64,000 bases of DNA, taken from Flaccisagitta enflata (lineage: Eukaryota > Chaetognatha > Sagittoidea > Aphragmophora). Position 1 is the first letter of the stretch. Each line of letters starts with the position of its first letter. The notes under the pieces were generated by a model. The model saw only the letters and a program-made list of their open reading frames with translations, was not told the DNA's origin and did no database searches. The stretch lies in NCBI GenBank assembly GCA_965153355.1, contig OZ231126.1, positions 101,680,001-101,744,000 of the forward strand. Reading direction: 5' to 3'. Both the position numbers and the translations under genes were made by a program. Shown here one piece after another: positions 33,480 through 45,239 of this stretch.

Positions 33480-34862
33480 AGTCAAGGTGCACACGAAGGG
33501 GCAATTTAATTTCCACGGTCAAATTAGATAAAAAGAAAAAGTCAAAATGATAAGTTTACAATTCTTTTTAAAAAATCTGAACAGTATCTGGGTCCGTGGC
33601 AGAGGGGGGTTAAAAAAAAATTCCATAAGATTGCTATGACCTAAAGATGCTAACCCTGTAAGTTCGCTAAAATTATAAGTCGATATTTAAAGCCTCCATA
33701 CAAAGTTTCATGCAAATCCGTTGAAAAATGGCAAAGTTATGCATGTTTTTCACTTTTAGGCTAATAGGGTGGTTGGGTGGTAGGCTGATATGTATAAATA
33801 GTGTGCATATGTTGAGTTCTTCCATTTAGAGACTCCATACCAAATTTCAACCAAATTGGTTGAAAAATGTCCAATTTATGCAAGTTTTTCACTTTTAGGC
33901 CGGTTAGCTGGTTGGGTGGTAGGTCGGTTTGACTGGTTAGCATGCTCGAATATAAACAAATCACATACATGGATTGAATCCTTTGATTTAGAGACTCCAT
34001 ACCAGATTTCAACCAAATTGGTTGAAAAACGCAAATGATATGCACATTTTTCACTTTTAGGCCAGCAGGCTAGTTGGGTGGTAAGCTGGTTTGACAGGAT
34101 AAATAGCGTGCATATATTGAGTTCTTCCATTTAGAGACTCCATACCAAGTTTTAACCGAATTAGTTGAAAAATGATGAAGTTATGCAAGTTTTTCACTTT
34201 TTGGTTGGTAGGCTGGTTGGGTGGTAGGTCAGTTTGGCCGGTTAGCATGCTCAAATGCATATAAATCACATACATATATTGAGTCCTTCCATTTAGAGAC
34301 TCCATACCAAATTTCAACCGAATCGGTTGAAAAATGACAAAGTTATGCACATTTTTCACTTTAGGCCAAAAGGCTGGTTGAGCCGGTTGGGTTGGTCCGA
34401 TCACAAAAATTGGAAAGGATGTAAAGCACCTTACCCTAGTACAACTTCCCACCAAATCGGTCAAAGCATAAAAAGATTATCCATTCTTTATAATCTGTGA
34501 TAACGACGAGGACGACGACAACGACGACAACACCCACCTGCCTTGAATTATAGTCCGCGTCGGAAAGATATTCCGTCGTGGACAAAAATCATATTTTCAG
34601 TATATGATTGACTTATTTGCAATAAGAATCATTAATGTGTACAAAACCAGTTGGAAAAAATAAAATAAAATTAGCCCCTATTCTTTGACTTGTCTTACAC
34701 AAAATTCTTAATCTATCTTTTAATGCAAAAATCTGCATTATTAAAAACAGGTCCTACTCTAAAAACATATTTCATATTTTTAGAAATACAAATTTTTGCA
34801 TACCAAAAGAGATTAAGAATTTCATGCGGAATGACTTTCCAAATTTGCTGTTCGTGTGCACC
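33480..34862. mobile_element. 1.4-kb non-coding modular repeat (GGTTGGGTGGTAGG)
   Basis: It contains four tandem units with GAGACTCCATACC...TTTCAACC.AATTGGTTG and AGGCTGGTTGGGTGGTAGG, spaced 162, 143 and 162 bp apart. Unique ends are CACACGAAGGGGCAATTT and the GTCGTGGACAAAAA-to-CTGTTCGTGTGCACC segment. Inverted relatives occur at 45600-46395 and 51430-52100. No protein is recognisable; all frames are short. Confidence 0.75.
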
Positions 34863-35163
34863 ACAACTTTAAGAACCAAATCTCTTGCACATTGTTATCT
34901 GTCTGTCTGTATTTCCGTCCTGTCTCTTTATTGTCATGTAACATGGTGACCAAACTAGTTGCGCGCTTATGTTTCACGGTTCCTGAGTCGTTTGAACTTA
35001 ATTTACATAAGGCGACTCGCTCGATGTCAAAAGAGATGATGTACGGGATCTGGCGATTGAAGGCCACTAGCAAGACAGTCTTCATATCCACATTTAGCGG
35101 CGGTGAGGTTGTTTGATATCGAGACCATACAGGCCAAAGCAAGCGTTTGGAAGCGCGAATGAC

Positions 35164-35168
<5 letters not shown>

Positions 35169-35222
<54 letters not shown>
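35169..35222. repeat. (GA)n plus (GACA)n microsatellite
   Basis: A GA array passes into about seven GACA units. Confidence 0.96.
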
Positions 35223-35224
<2 letters not shown>

Positions 35225-35699
35225 GATTTCGAATCATGTAGAGATAAACTAGGAACTTCAATATTTCTAGTATTTATGACTCAATGCTGCATCCTTTCAA
35301 TTTCATACTTCAGATACAGAAGATCAATTGCGCGAAGCTCTAGATGCGGGGCTTGAAGCCTAATCTTTGGACGGATGAGATGATATTCCAGAATTTGATA
35401 AATTCAAAGAAGCTGTACTCGATTACTGAACCATGGGGTTGTCTACAGAGGAAGTCTACAGAGGAAGGAGAAATATAAGATGTGAACCCCCTAAAACTAG
35501 GGAAGGGAGAGAACCAATTTCTTTCCCAGTAGGCGACCAAACTCTGGTGGAGTAACATCCTGAACGATCTGCATCATTTCCTGTGCCCAAAGTTGCTGAA
35601 AAAATCGCCCTCACCCACTATGTTTGTCATCTATACAGGACCTAAGAATTTTTGGCTAAAACTCAAGTTTGTCATGTCTCTTAGATCCTCTGAGTCTCA

Positions 35700-36420
35700 T
35701 GTTACATGATAAATGCTTTGGTTGTAATAATAAATGATAGTTGGTAATGCTGTTTGGTGTAGCTGTGTGCAGAAGACAGTGAAACATGCAAGAATACAGC
35801 GGTTGCTGCAAATTGCTGCACTTTGGGTGATTTATTACAGCAAGTTCCCGTCGTTTGAGAATTTGATGAAAAATGCAATGCAGAACTTAATTTAAAGGTA
35901 ATGATTTCAGTGATTGCAGCTTTTATTTTGTGAATTGATGCTTGCTCAGGAACTTTTACCTTTTTCAAAGCCCTTACTGCAGCAATAAGCTGCTGAAGCT
36001 TCTCTGGTTTACAGCAATGTCCTAATTGTCCTAAAGATTTTGAAAATTTGATCAAAAAGAGGATCGAGACCACAATATAGTGGACGTGATGTACTGAATG
36101 ATCTCAGTTAGAGCTTTGTAACATATTTCTACTGGGTATATTTTACCTTTGTAACAAGCTGCAGCAAGCTGCAGTAAGTGTGCAGAAAGCCGCAGTAATT
36201 TGCAGCAAGCAAGCAAGATCCTCGTGATATTTTACCATTCCAGCTCTCATCGCTTTTGAAAATTTGATCAAAAATCTTATTAAAGTCAGTTTTAACCTGT
36301 TGATTGTCTGCTGGAAAACATTTTCTTTTGCTGCAAGCTGCTGCAAGCTACCGCAAGTTAACTGCATTGGATATTTTTCCCGTGCTACAGATTGACGCAG
36401 GGAAGCATAAGGCAAGCTCT
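35700..36420. repeat. Diverged tandem repeat with GCTGCAAG words
   Basis: A unit of about 200 bp with GAAAATTTGATCAAAAA-type motifs at 35858, 36043 and 36254, followed by GCTGCAGCAAGCTGC words. TGCAGCAA words also appear at 44180-44220. Short - strand ORFs here are not convincing genes. Confidence 0.6.
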
Positions 36421-36599
36421 TTGAGACATTTTATTTCATAATCTGTGCAGCAAACATGCATTAGTACAGGGGCATATACTTCCCCCCCTCCCCAGACACT
36501 CACACATTCCTGGGCAATCATAATGGACTGGCAGGCAATTGACGGACCGACAAACAGATAGAAAATACCTTCAACTGAAATTGTAATCAATGTAACAAT

Positions 36600-36740
36600 A
36601 ACGCTTCCCCATTAACGTGTGGGTGGGCAGGGGCAACATTTGAGGTCAGTCAAAACCGACTAACTGACTGACCAACTGACTGACCAACCTACAAACTAAC
36701 AAAGTGGGATGTAGAGTCGCGTAGCACGTGACTAAAAATA
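36600..36740 (-). repeat. Hairpin-family repeat, inverted
   Basis: GTGTGGGTGGGCAGGGGC at the left, AACTGACTGACC tracts, and GTAGAGTCGCGTAGCACGTG..ACTAAAAA at the right; one stem position is mismatched. Confidence 0.78.
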
Positions 36741-37853
36741 GATTTGAATAACTTTGTAAGTTGCTACAATCAGGATTATATCTTTTTAGATGCGTCCTTC
36801 AGGTAGGCCAGTACGAGTACTAGTTACAATAACGAAATGAGCTGGCTACCTTTTTTGTGGCTGAGTAGACCCAAAATATGAAGGTTTGCATCAATTTGGG
36901 GGCTCTGGCTTGAAAAAAACCCCGCGAAACAGCCAAAAAACGAAAATACCATATTTAGGGCATTTTTCATAGCAATTTTTAGGTAATTCGCTTGAAAATC
37001 TTATCATTACCCATGGGATACTTATCTAAACTTAGTTTTTTTTAATTCTTTAAAGCATCCCTTAGCATAAGCTGTATATCTGTCCATTTCAAAAATACTA
37101 CCTTACCTTATCATGGCAAAATCTAGTCAAAATAAAGAGAATGAGCAATCATTTGGGACCAAATCAAAAACAATTTTGTTTCACTGACTTTTCTGTAAAA
37201 AGACTTTTTCAATCTCATTGATTGAGATAAGATCAAAGAAAAACTGTTCAAAGTTATCTTTGGTGCATTCAGAAATGTGTAATCGCATCAACTTTCATCT
37301 GAAAACCAAAATTACATATAACAAACAAGAAGGTAAAAAATAGCTTCAATCTGATATGCAGATGACTAAAAATTTTGAATAGTAAATAGGGAAATCAAAT
37401 TGACAAATTGAATGAGCCAAGAATATGAATATGTTTTTGGAGGTAGCTAATGCCAATAAAACTGAATCCGATTCAATGATAAAGTTTAGAATAAAGTCTA
37501 AAAAACATTTTAATATCTGTAACTAAGCAATACTTTCAAGTGACACTAGCTTCCAGCCATGATAAACTTTAGTCAAACAAATGATCCATTTTGGGCAGGC
37601 TCATCAAGCTGAGGTGGCCATAAATGATTAGGAGAAAATGCCATATAAAGTGAATGATTGGAAAAATCTGAGTGCAGAGTGTAAGGGTGGAACATTAAAT
37701 CAAAAGACCGTTTCATATGCAAACTTTTTTGAAAATGGATGATAACATTGAACAATTCTTTCGCCAAACTAAAACCTTTTTGAAAAAAAAATACTCTTTC
37801 AAAGAGTACAAAATTCTGGGTTTTACAATATGAGTAGATGGCACCTTCAAACA

Positions 37854-39192
37854 TTACTCTGACATATTTGAGCCAATCAGTTGTGCCCACATAGCTTCAA
37901 TGATCTCACGATTGAGTAGTGCAAAAACCAAATCTTTCCTACTGACATTTTTTGCCAGAGTAACTGAAGGTCTGATTTCAAGGATGTGCTTCCTTTCAAA
38001 GTCATCAACAACTTTTTCATTGGGATACATCCAATATGTTTTCTCTTGATCATCTTTTGCTCTGGTTTTCATTGTGGCAAGCGCTTGCAGGCAAATGCTA
38101 TCTTGTTGCGGATCATATGATTGCACCAATCCAAGATTCCAGCCATCTTTCTGCAATGTGATAACAAATTCTTCTTCTTGTAATGGCCAACTGAAGTCTC
38201 TCAGCGGCTTCTCTGCAGGTGCCCTAGACCTCTTGGCCTGCTTATTGGCAGACTGATTTCCCACTGACTCAGAAACAACATAGATATCTTCCACAGTTAT
38301 AATTTCTTGGTCACATGGGTCAACCATGTGCAAAGCAAGCGGATTTTTGTACATTTGTTTGGCAGTGATATTGTATTGCTTAAAATAGACAAAATCACTT
38401 GGCATTTCTGAAAACAAGGCTTTTTTCAACTTCACTTCCCATTGCACTTGGCCAACTGATCCTGCTCACTCAGTTTTTTGATTCTGTCATAGCACTTTTT
38501 AACCTCAGCTTGAGATGAGAAAGGTGCAATGTACTTGTGCTTTGTTCCGTTTTGCACACACAAAGAAAATCAGTTTATCCTTGGTCTCTCTCTTGTCCGC
38601 TTCAGTGTCTGTCAATGCCAATTTGGATTTCATAATCTCCTTTTGATTTTTCGACCAATTTGCTTCAATTTCATAAACTTCCTTTTGTTGGACCTTCAGC
38701 TCCTTGTCTTTCAACATGTCGGCTCCCTTGTTACCAAATGCAAGATCTGAACTTGTTTTCAGCACAAGTCTGTCACTGATGGCTTGGAAAGCAGAGCCTC
38801 GTTTGCTTTTAAGCTGTTGAGATAGATGTCCAAAATAGTTTTCTCCAACTTTATTGTCCGCAGGGATTTTTTCTAGCTGCTCTTCAGTGAAGATTTCTGA
38901 CAGAGGCTTTAAGTGTCTCTCCCAAGGTTCCCGCTGCTTTTTTTTCTGAGTATTCCAGAAAATCTTGACCAAATTCATATTGAATTCCACGTTGTCTGGA
39001 CAGAGTTGCAGCAAGCTGTTTCATCAAAGCCTGCATTGCGCTTTCCAGTTTGTCAGCATCATATTGCCAGAGATATTTGTAAAATGACTGCATCCATTCT
39101 TGTTTGTACTGTTTTGCAAATCCATCCTCAACAGCTGGAAGAGCATGCCTCTCAACTGAGCTGAATTTCAAACCTGAGATTGGTTCCATCAT
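37854..39192 (-). pseudogene. Unrecognised protein of about 440 residues, frameshifted
   Basis: Three overlapping frames on the - strand (39192-38884, 39014-38505, 38447-37854) read as one protein. A shift at the A run near 38935 joins the first two, and shifts near 38535 and 38450 join the rest. The N-terminal third is helical (KQYKQEWMQSFYKYLWQYDA); the middle has VGENYFGHLSQQLKSKRGSA and a coiled-coil-like Lys/Glu stretch. The C-terminal part looks like a beta-rich, tudor/SH3-like fold (EEFVITLQKDGWNLGLVQSY, KTYWMYPNEKVVDDF, ILEIRPSVTLA). I see no transposase DDE pattern and know no family name. Confidence 0.6.
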
Positions 39193-39195
39193 TTG

Positions 39196-39198
<3 letters not shown>

Positions 39199-39235
<37 letters not shown>

Positions 39236-39356
39236 GAGACAGAGAGAGAGAGAGACAGACAGAAGAGAGAGAAAAGAGAAAAGAGTGGAGAAAAGGAAGG
39301 AGGGTGAAGAGAGAGAAGCAGAGAGGTAAATAGACAGGTAGACAGACAGACAAAAA
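39199..39356. repeat. GA-rich microsatellite
   Basis: GA arrays with GACA blocks, starting 7 bp upstream of the ATG of the broken ORF. A polyA run follows at 39369-39386. Confidence 0.93.
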
Positions 39357-39775
39357 AAGGTTAAAATGCAAAAAAAAAAAAAAAAACTTGATTTCCTTAC
39401 TATTAATGTGGTTTAACAGTACTTAAAATTCATTTTTTTACAGATTTTGACAATTTTTTCTTCTGATTTATTGACTGGCTAGTTCCTTTTAACAACTCAG
39501 GCTAGATATCTAGCTGTAATGCTGAAAAAAAATGTTTAGAAACATATGTTGCAATTTTCTTATCAAGAAAATTAACAAAAACGCCAAAAAACATTGCAAA
39601 ATCGGTTTTTTTAGCTTTTCGCGGGGTATTTTTCAATCAATCAAGCTCAGGAAAGTTTCAAACATCATATCTGGGACCTACTCACATGTTTTTTGGGTAG
39701 CCAGGGATCCATTCTCAAAACAGTATTTTTTTCCAGAATCTCGTATCCCCTTACTTCAGGAATGCATCTCAATAG

Positions 39776-40512
39776 GAGATCCGTTTTGTCGGTGCCTTCC
39801 ATCTGTCCGTTTCACCTGTGTAAAAACTACTTCTTGGCTTTCTTTAGCCACAGTGAGATCCTACACTAGATAAAAGGATCAACAAACATGGTTTGAGAGC
39901 CTCATTTCTACTCTGTCATTTGATATGTCTGTTTGTCCATGTGTCTCTTGATATAAGTCATAAGTGTTTAGCGCCCAATTGGGCTTGTTCTTTAGTAGGA
40001 ACATCCGACCTAAAAGTTTAAGTCAATGCCATTTTTAGATGCAAGCTATGCAACTCTTTTATCAGTTAAGTGAGTCTGTCATTGGTTCCATCTGTAGATA
40101 AAAAGGTGCAGAGGGATGAATACCAGGGGATTTGACAAAAAAACAGAGATCCGTTTTGTCGGTGCCTTCCATCTGTCCGTTTCACCTGTGTAAAAACTAC
40201 TTCTTGGCTTTCTTTAGCCACAGTGAGATCCTACACTAGATAAAAGGATCAACAAACATGGTTTGAGAGCCTCATTTCTACTCTGTCATTTGATATGTCT
40301 TTTGTCCATGTGTCTCTTGATATAAGTCATAAGTGTTTAGCGCCCAATTGGGCTTGTTCTTTAGTAGGAACATCCGACCTAAAAGTTTAAGTCAATGCCA
40401 TTTTTAGATGCAGGCTATGCAACTCTTTTATCAGTTAAGAGAGTCTGTCATTGGTTCCATCTGTAGATAAAAAGGTGCAGAGGGATGAATACCAGGGGAT
40501 TTGACAAAAAAA
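39776..40512. repeat. 370-bp tandem duplication of a hairpin-family repeat
   Basis: GAGATCCGTTTTGTCGGTGC begins at 39776 and again at 40146, and the two units differ at only a few positions. Each holds TTTTTAGATGCAAGCTATGC (CAAGC and CAGGC variants), the GAGAGCCTC block and GGGCTTGTTC, so this is the AGATGC subfamily also found at 21806. Confidence 0.93.
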
Positions 40513-40548
40513 ACATAATAAGATGAGACGCTTGTTCTCAGTATGATG

Positions 40549-40880
40549 GGTTTTAGTCATGTGCTACGCAACGGTATACAACACTGTCTGTCCATTCATT
40601 GGTCGGTTTGCAGCGGCTCCAAAGGCGTTGATAACCTATGCTTCCACACATATGGGGAATTTTTTCCTTATTCTTCTCCTCCGCACCCCCCCTCCCCCAA
40701 GTCTCCAGGCCCATATCTCAGCCTCGAGGGGTGGTACGTCTGGTACAATGAAGAACAGGTTGCCCAAGGGCAATATGTGGTCAGTGATACCCGTTGCCCT
40801 CCCTTGAGTGATTGTGAATTGGAGTGAGGGGGAGAAGGGCAGCTGCCCCGAAGGGGACAAAGTCCTGTAGAACACAGGGG
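40549..40880 (+). repeat. Hairpin-family start joined to CCGAAGGGG repeat
   Basis: TTTTAGTCATGTGCTACGCA begins it; TATGCTTCCACACATATGGG and GGCCCATATCTCAGCCTCGA resemble the foldback at 25045; GCAATATGTGG to CTGTAGAACACA matches 22405-22560. Confidence 0.65.
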
Positions 40881-41078
40881 GACTTTTGTTCTTCCTGCCT
40901 GATGAAGTGAATGAGATGCTATAGAGGGCTGATTGAAGGCCTTCAAGAGCCTAAACTGAGGTCTAAGAGGGCTGATGTAAGGCCTTATAATGCCAATCGG
41001 AAGCTTGAGAGGGCTAACTTGAAGTTTAATAGAGCTGGATGAAGACTTGAAAGGTCAGAGGACTAAAATGAAGCCTGA

Positions 41079-42074
41079 GATGAATAAATCAGTATTGAGA
41101 ATCTGAGAAAAGAATTGTCTCAGGTGAAAAAGATTCAGGAGGTGACAAATTCTGTTTTTGCTGATATGCGTAAGGAAATTTCATCTGTTGGTGGGAAGGT
41201 GAACGACTTGATGGAATGTATCAGTGAGGAAGTTAACAGCATGGCGTCCAAGGCTGTTACCAAGGCAGTTCTTGACAATGGGGGAATAGCAGCTGAAGCA
41301 ATGAAGAAGCATTGGGCCTCTCACCTTTTAGACATTGCAAAGGAGCAGGTAGAAATGAACGAGGGGCAAAACTTGTTGAAGCAAGAAATAAAAAGTCTGG
41401 AAGCTCAACTGGCAGCGTCTAGAAATTATTTGGAAGAGCAGGATAAAAGAATCATGAATGTTGAACGGATGTGGCAGGAAGAAAAGCAAAAGTATGATCA
41501 ATCATCAAAGGATGATTTTGAGAATTTGAAAGATCTTGTCGCAAAATTAGAGACAGGAATGGATGAATTAAGAAAAAATTCTGCCGTGTCACCACAAATC
41601 CTCTCATCTGCTCCAAATGAATTCCATCAAAGGGAACGAAAAAAGAACAACTTGATTATCTTTGGTCTAGGGGAAAGCAATGAAGCCCTTAATGAAGAAG
41701 TTGTTGATGACCTTTTTCATGATCTTGGAACTGTTATCACAAGTGATGAATATCAATGCTTCAGAGTTGGGAAGTACAACAGTCAAAATTACCGACCACT
41801 TGTCATCAAACTGCCAAATGCCATTATCAAAAATGATATCTTAGCCAAAGCAAAAATGCTTAAAGGCAACAAAAAATGGAAAGGAGTTAGCATCACCCAT
41901 GATTTGACCAAAATGCAGTGCGCTGAAGAGAAAACAAATGAGCTTCTTCTCAGACAAGAAGCTGTCAAAAGGAATGAAGGCCTATCACCAGAGGAAAAGC
42001 TTACAAAAATTTGGAAAGTTATTGGTGGACGTGGATCAAGGCTTTGGCTTTTCGGCCTCTTTAATCTAGCCTAA
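41079..42074 (+). CDS. LINE ORF1: coiled coil plus RNA-binding domain
   Basis: About 330 residues. The first half is helical with heptad-like spacing (LRKELSQVKKIQEVTNSVF, LLKQEIKSLEAQLAASRNYL). The second half has the ORF1 RNA-recognition-like region: ERKKNNLIIFGLGESNEALN, CFRVGK, RPLVIKLPNAIIKNDILAKA and KWKGVSITHDLTKMQCAEEK. No upstream ATG is in frame (a TAA lies at about 41073), so the 5' end is truncated or starts otherwise. The C-terminus diverges after VIGGRGSR. No matching ORF2 follows, so this is an internally deleted, non-autonomous LINE. ORF1 proteins bind LINE RNA. Confidence 0.8.
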
Positions 42075-42960
42075 AGTGGCCTTGATGCAGCAGCAACAAC
42101 AATAACAGAAATGACAGCAATGACATTTTTCCCGACAAATTAACATTTCAACAATAGAGTCATCGCAATGAAAAAGACAATGCACAACAATGGAAAAAGC
42201 CATCTTTTAGTGCATCAAAAAACAAAAACAACAATTATAACACCAATCCAAAGAAACATCCCTCAGTGCAGTGCCGGCAGCATAAACATTTCTACCAAAC
42301 TTCCTACAAGGAATTTTTACTTTGAAACCATCGGGCAATTCAACATTAACGGCCTGTTTCTTTCAGGCCGTTGCCGGTATGTTTCTATCCTTCACTGTCT
42401 CTATAGGGATGAACCAAACGCCGATAGACAAGAATCTGCTGGGGTTTGTCTGCCGCTGTCTTCTTTCTTTTACAGATGGATTCAATTGCGATTGAGCTGG
42501 GCAGTGCTGAAGACATCAGGAACAGCAACAGCCACAACAAGGACATCAACAACAACAACAACAACAACAGCGGCAACAACAACCACATCAACAACAACAA
42601 TAACAACAACAACAAACAGCAGCATCAGCAATCACAGATCAATGACAGCGTCAACAACTGCGTCAATGATGGCGACAGCTGCGGCGACAGCTGCGGCGAC
42701 AGCTGCGGCGACAGCTGCGGCGACTGCTGCAGCGACAGCTATGGGGACCGCTGTGGCGACAATTACGGCGAAACATATGGAAACAACAACGGCGATAGCA
42801 GCGGCGACACCAAAAACACCGATGATATTGGAACTATATCAATAATGACAATGACAATGACAACAACAAAATGACAATGACAACAGCAAAATAGGCGATA
42901 TCAGCAACAACGACAATGACAACAACAATGACAACATCATGTTATTGGAATTGTTTTGGG
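42075..42960. repeat. LINE remnant with CAA and 12-bp GGCGACAGCTGC repeats
   Basis: Following ORF1 is a stretch of CAACAA-rich sequence (42520-42620), a 12-bp GGCGACAGCTGC array (42670-42740) and ACAATGACAA repeats (42840-42940). Open frames here are repeat-driven. The ACAATGACA region recurs, inverted, at 54375-54430. Confidence 0.7.
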
Positions 42961-43130
42961 ACTATTAGGATCTAAAAACAAACTAAAATCTATCAACTTG
43001 TGAATACGTGAAAAAATCAAACACTATCTTACGTTTAAGGTTTTTGTACTAATAGCAACCATTTGTTTGGACCCCTTAGGGGTCTGTGTTGGTTGCTATA
43101 TATTATATTATATTATTATTAAATTGAGGC
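42960..43130 (+). mobile_element. LINE 3' end with TATTA tail
   Basis: TTTTTGTACTAATAGCAACCA, a CCCCTTAGGGG hairpin and GTTGGTTGCTATATATT lead into TATTATATTATTATT, a microsatellite-like 3' tail typical of CR1/L2-group LINEs. It matches 54124-54440 in reverse orientation. Confidence 0.65.
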
Positions 43131-43520
43131 TCAGATAGCTGACTTGAGGCCTGAGAGGCCAGGTTTGAGGCCAGGTTTGAGGCCTGAGAATTTAAATTTG
43201 AAGCCAGAAAAGCCTAATTTGAGACCTGAGAGGCCAGGTTTGAGGCCTGAGAAGTTGGTTTGAGGCCTGAGAGGCCAAATCTGAGGTCTCAGAGGCCAGA
43301 TTTGAGGTCTGAGGGGCCTGATGGGGGGGAGGAACAAACGAACAAATGAACAAACAAACAAACGGAAGAACAAAAGTCCCACTGTGTTCTACAGGACTTC
43401 ATCCCCTTCGGGGCCACTGCCCAAAAAGGAAAAAATTCCCCATATGTGTGAAAGCTTTGGTCATCAACCCCTTCGGGGCTGCTGCTCAAAAAGGGGACCA
43501 ACTGACAAACCAACCGACGG
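43131..43520. repeat. GAGGCCTGA tandem block and CCCCTTCGGGG repeat
   Basis: About ten loose units of GTTTGAGGCCTGAGAGGCCA to 43310, then TGTTCTACAGGACTTC, ATCCCCTTCGGGGCC and a second CAACCCCTTCGGGGCTGCTG. It belongs with the 25045 and 63295 foldback family. CCCCTTCGGGG itself is a tight hairpin. Confidence 0.7.
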
Positions 43521-43954
43521 ACCGCCAAAAGAGAATGAAAGAAAATTTTGGGAAATTTTGGCGGTAACGAGTCTAAAAACCTGATAAGTAAAACACTATT
43601 TAATTTTTAAACATAGTTTTATTGCTTTATCATAGAAAGTCAGAGATTTGATGATGCAACAGGATGAGTCTCAGGGAAGAAAATCAAAGGGGGGGGGAAT
43701 AAATCAAAGGTCATGGAACTATATTCACCACTGAATGAACATGATAGAAAACGGTGATGTATATTTTTGAACATACGCAATTTGTGGTCGCATACTACAC
43801 CACAACTCAATGACCCGCTATGTTGGTTGGTTGGTCTGCTGGCTGGTCTGATACCATTAGCTTTTTCAGCGTTGTTGGGCAAAGCTCCTGATAGAGTTGC
43901 TAGTTTAAAACTAAAGACTCAATTGCCTATCAATGTGTTCTCAGATTTGCAACA

Positions 43955-44160
43955 TTTTTTGTCACGTGCTTCGCGACTACACCCCGCTTTGTTGGTCCGT
44001 AGGTCCGTCTGTTGGTCCACTTGTTGGTCTGTCACCATTTACTTTTTTTGTTTTTTGCAGTCTCTGGCCTCACTGCTCCTGCCCAAATGATCAAGTGACT
44101 TCAATTACGGCCCCTGCCCTCCCGCACATGACTTGGGTGGCCGTGTATCCACCCTTGTTT
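43955..44160 (+). repeat. Hairpin-family repeat copy
   Basis: GTCACGTGCTTCGCGACTAC, CCCCGCTTTGTTGGTCCG, CTGGCCTCACTGCTCCTGCC and an end of TATCCACCCTTGTTT. Confidence 0.8.
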
Positions 44161-44948
44161 GGCTTAAATTACCATGTTGCCTGCAGCACCATGCTGTAAC
44201 TTGCAGCAACTTGCAGCAATTTTGAGTTTTGTTTTATAAATCAATCACCTGTTACATTCCATATCAGCAATCACATAAAAAACACTTGGTATTGTTGAAA
44301 GTGATCAGGAATTAAAACTTTTTGTGGCGAAAAGCCCTAAAAATGCAGCAATTTTAATGGGAATTTCAATAATTCACATAGATGAGAAAGATGCTGGATG
44401 AGGGCGATTTTTTCAACATTTTTAAATCCATCTGACGTTTCAGATTGTTGAGAGGGATGTTCCACCAGACATTGGTCGCCTTCTGGGTGGTGTATCTCTC
44501 TTATCTACCCCTTTGGGGCTCCGCAGTCCCCCTGCTACTAAAACTGTAGCACTCCCCCTTACAAATCAAATTATAGCAATATATAGTAAATTCAATGTGG
44601 CAAATTAAAGTTTATGACTGTACCAATGGAGCCACCAGAGCAATTTTGTAATTTCCAGTTCAATCTCAAATTATCATGTAAAATCCTTGATTTTATAAAC
44701 TTTAATAATAGTTAATTCTAGTGCTTTATTAAGCTATATCTTGTCTTATAAAGCAAAATTGAAAAATTGCTCTGGTGACACCATTTGAATTAATATAAAC
44801 ATTCTACCTCTACCTTTAAAGTGTGTACAATTTAATCGGTGAGAGCTGTAGGTGGGGGTGCTACAGTTTTCAGGGGGTTCACACCTAATATTAATCTTTT
44901 CTCTGTCGATAATAAACATTTTTGTGGGGACATAGCATTACTGCACCA

Positions 44949-45120
44949 TTTTTAGTCGCGTGCTATGCGACCCTACACTCCGCTTTGTCCGTTGGTTGGT
45001 TGGTTAGTCAGTCAGTCACACTATGTTTTTTACTGTTTGACCGTACTGATCCTGCCCAAATGCTCTGGTGACTTCAAATATGGCCCCTGCCCAACTGCAC
45101 GCGACTGGGCACCGCCCTCT
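44949..45120 (+). repeat. Hairpin-family repeat copy, end diverged
   Basis: TTTTTAGTCGCGTGCTATGC with GGTTGGTTGGTTAGTCAGTC tracts, CCCCTGCCCAACTGCACGCG, then divergence before the GGCCTTG end. Confidence 0.8.
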
Positions 45121-45239
45121 CATAATAAAATCAGGTGAAAAGTAACATTGCAGCAGGTTTTCTCATTGTTTTGTATAGAATCTGAGCTCTATTTACAGGA
45201 ACTAATGAGGATAATATCTTGTCAAGAGCGCTTTTTGAG

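Larger units (their letters stand above)
36786..39775 (-). mobile_element. 3-kb element with degenerate TIRs and an unknown ORF
   Basis: The left end (36786-36960: GATGCGTCC, TACGAG, CTGGCTACC, ACCC..AATATGA, CCCCGCGAAA) and the reverse complement of the right end (39600-39775: GATGCATTCC, TACGAG, CTGGCTACC, CCCAGATATGA, CCCCGCGAAA) keep the same motifs in the same order. They thus form diverged inverted ends of about 170 bp. I see no clear target duplication. Inside is a broken ORF on the - strand. A TIR-bounded segment with a dedicated protein suggests a DNA transposon of unidentified family. Confidence 0.55.

Noticed and set aside
35702-36415. Two - strand ORFs with KFSKSLGQLG / KFSKAMRAG similarity to each other
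   Set aside because: Their similarity comes from the underlying diverged tandem repeat (GAAAATTTGATCAAAAA), not from a gene.
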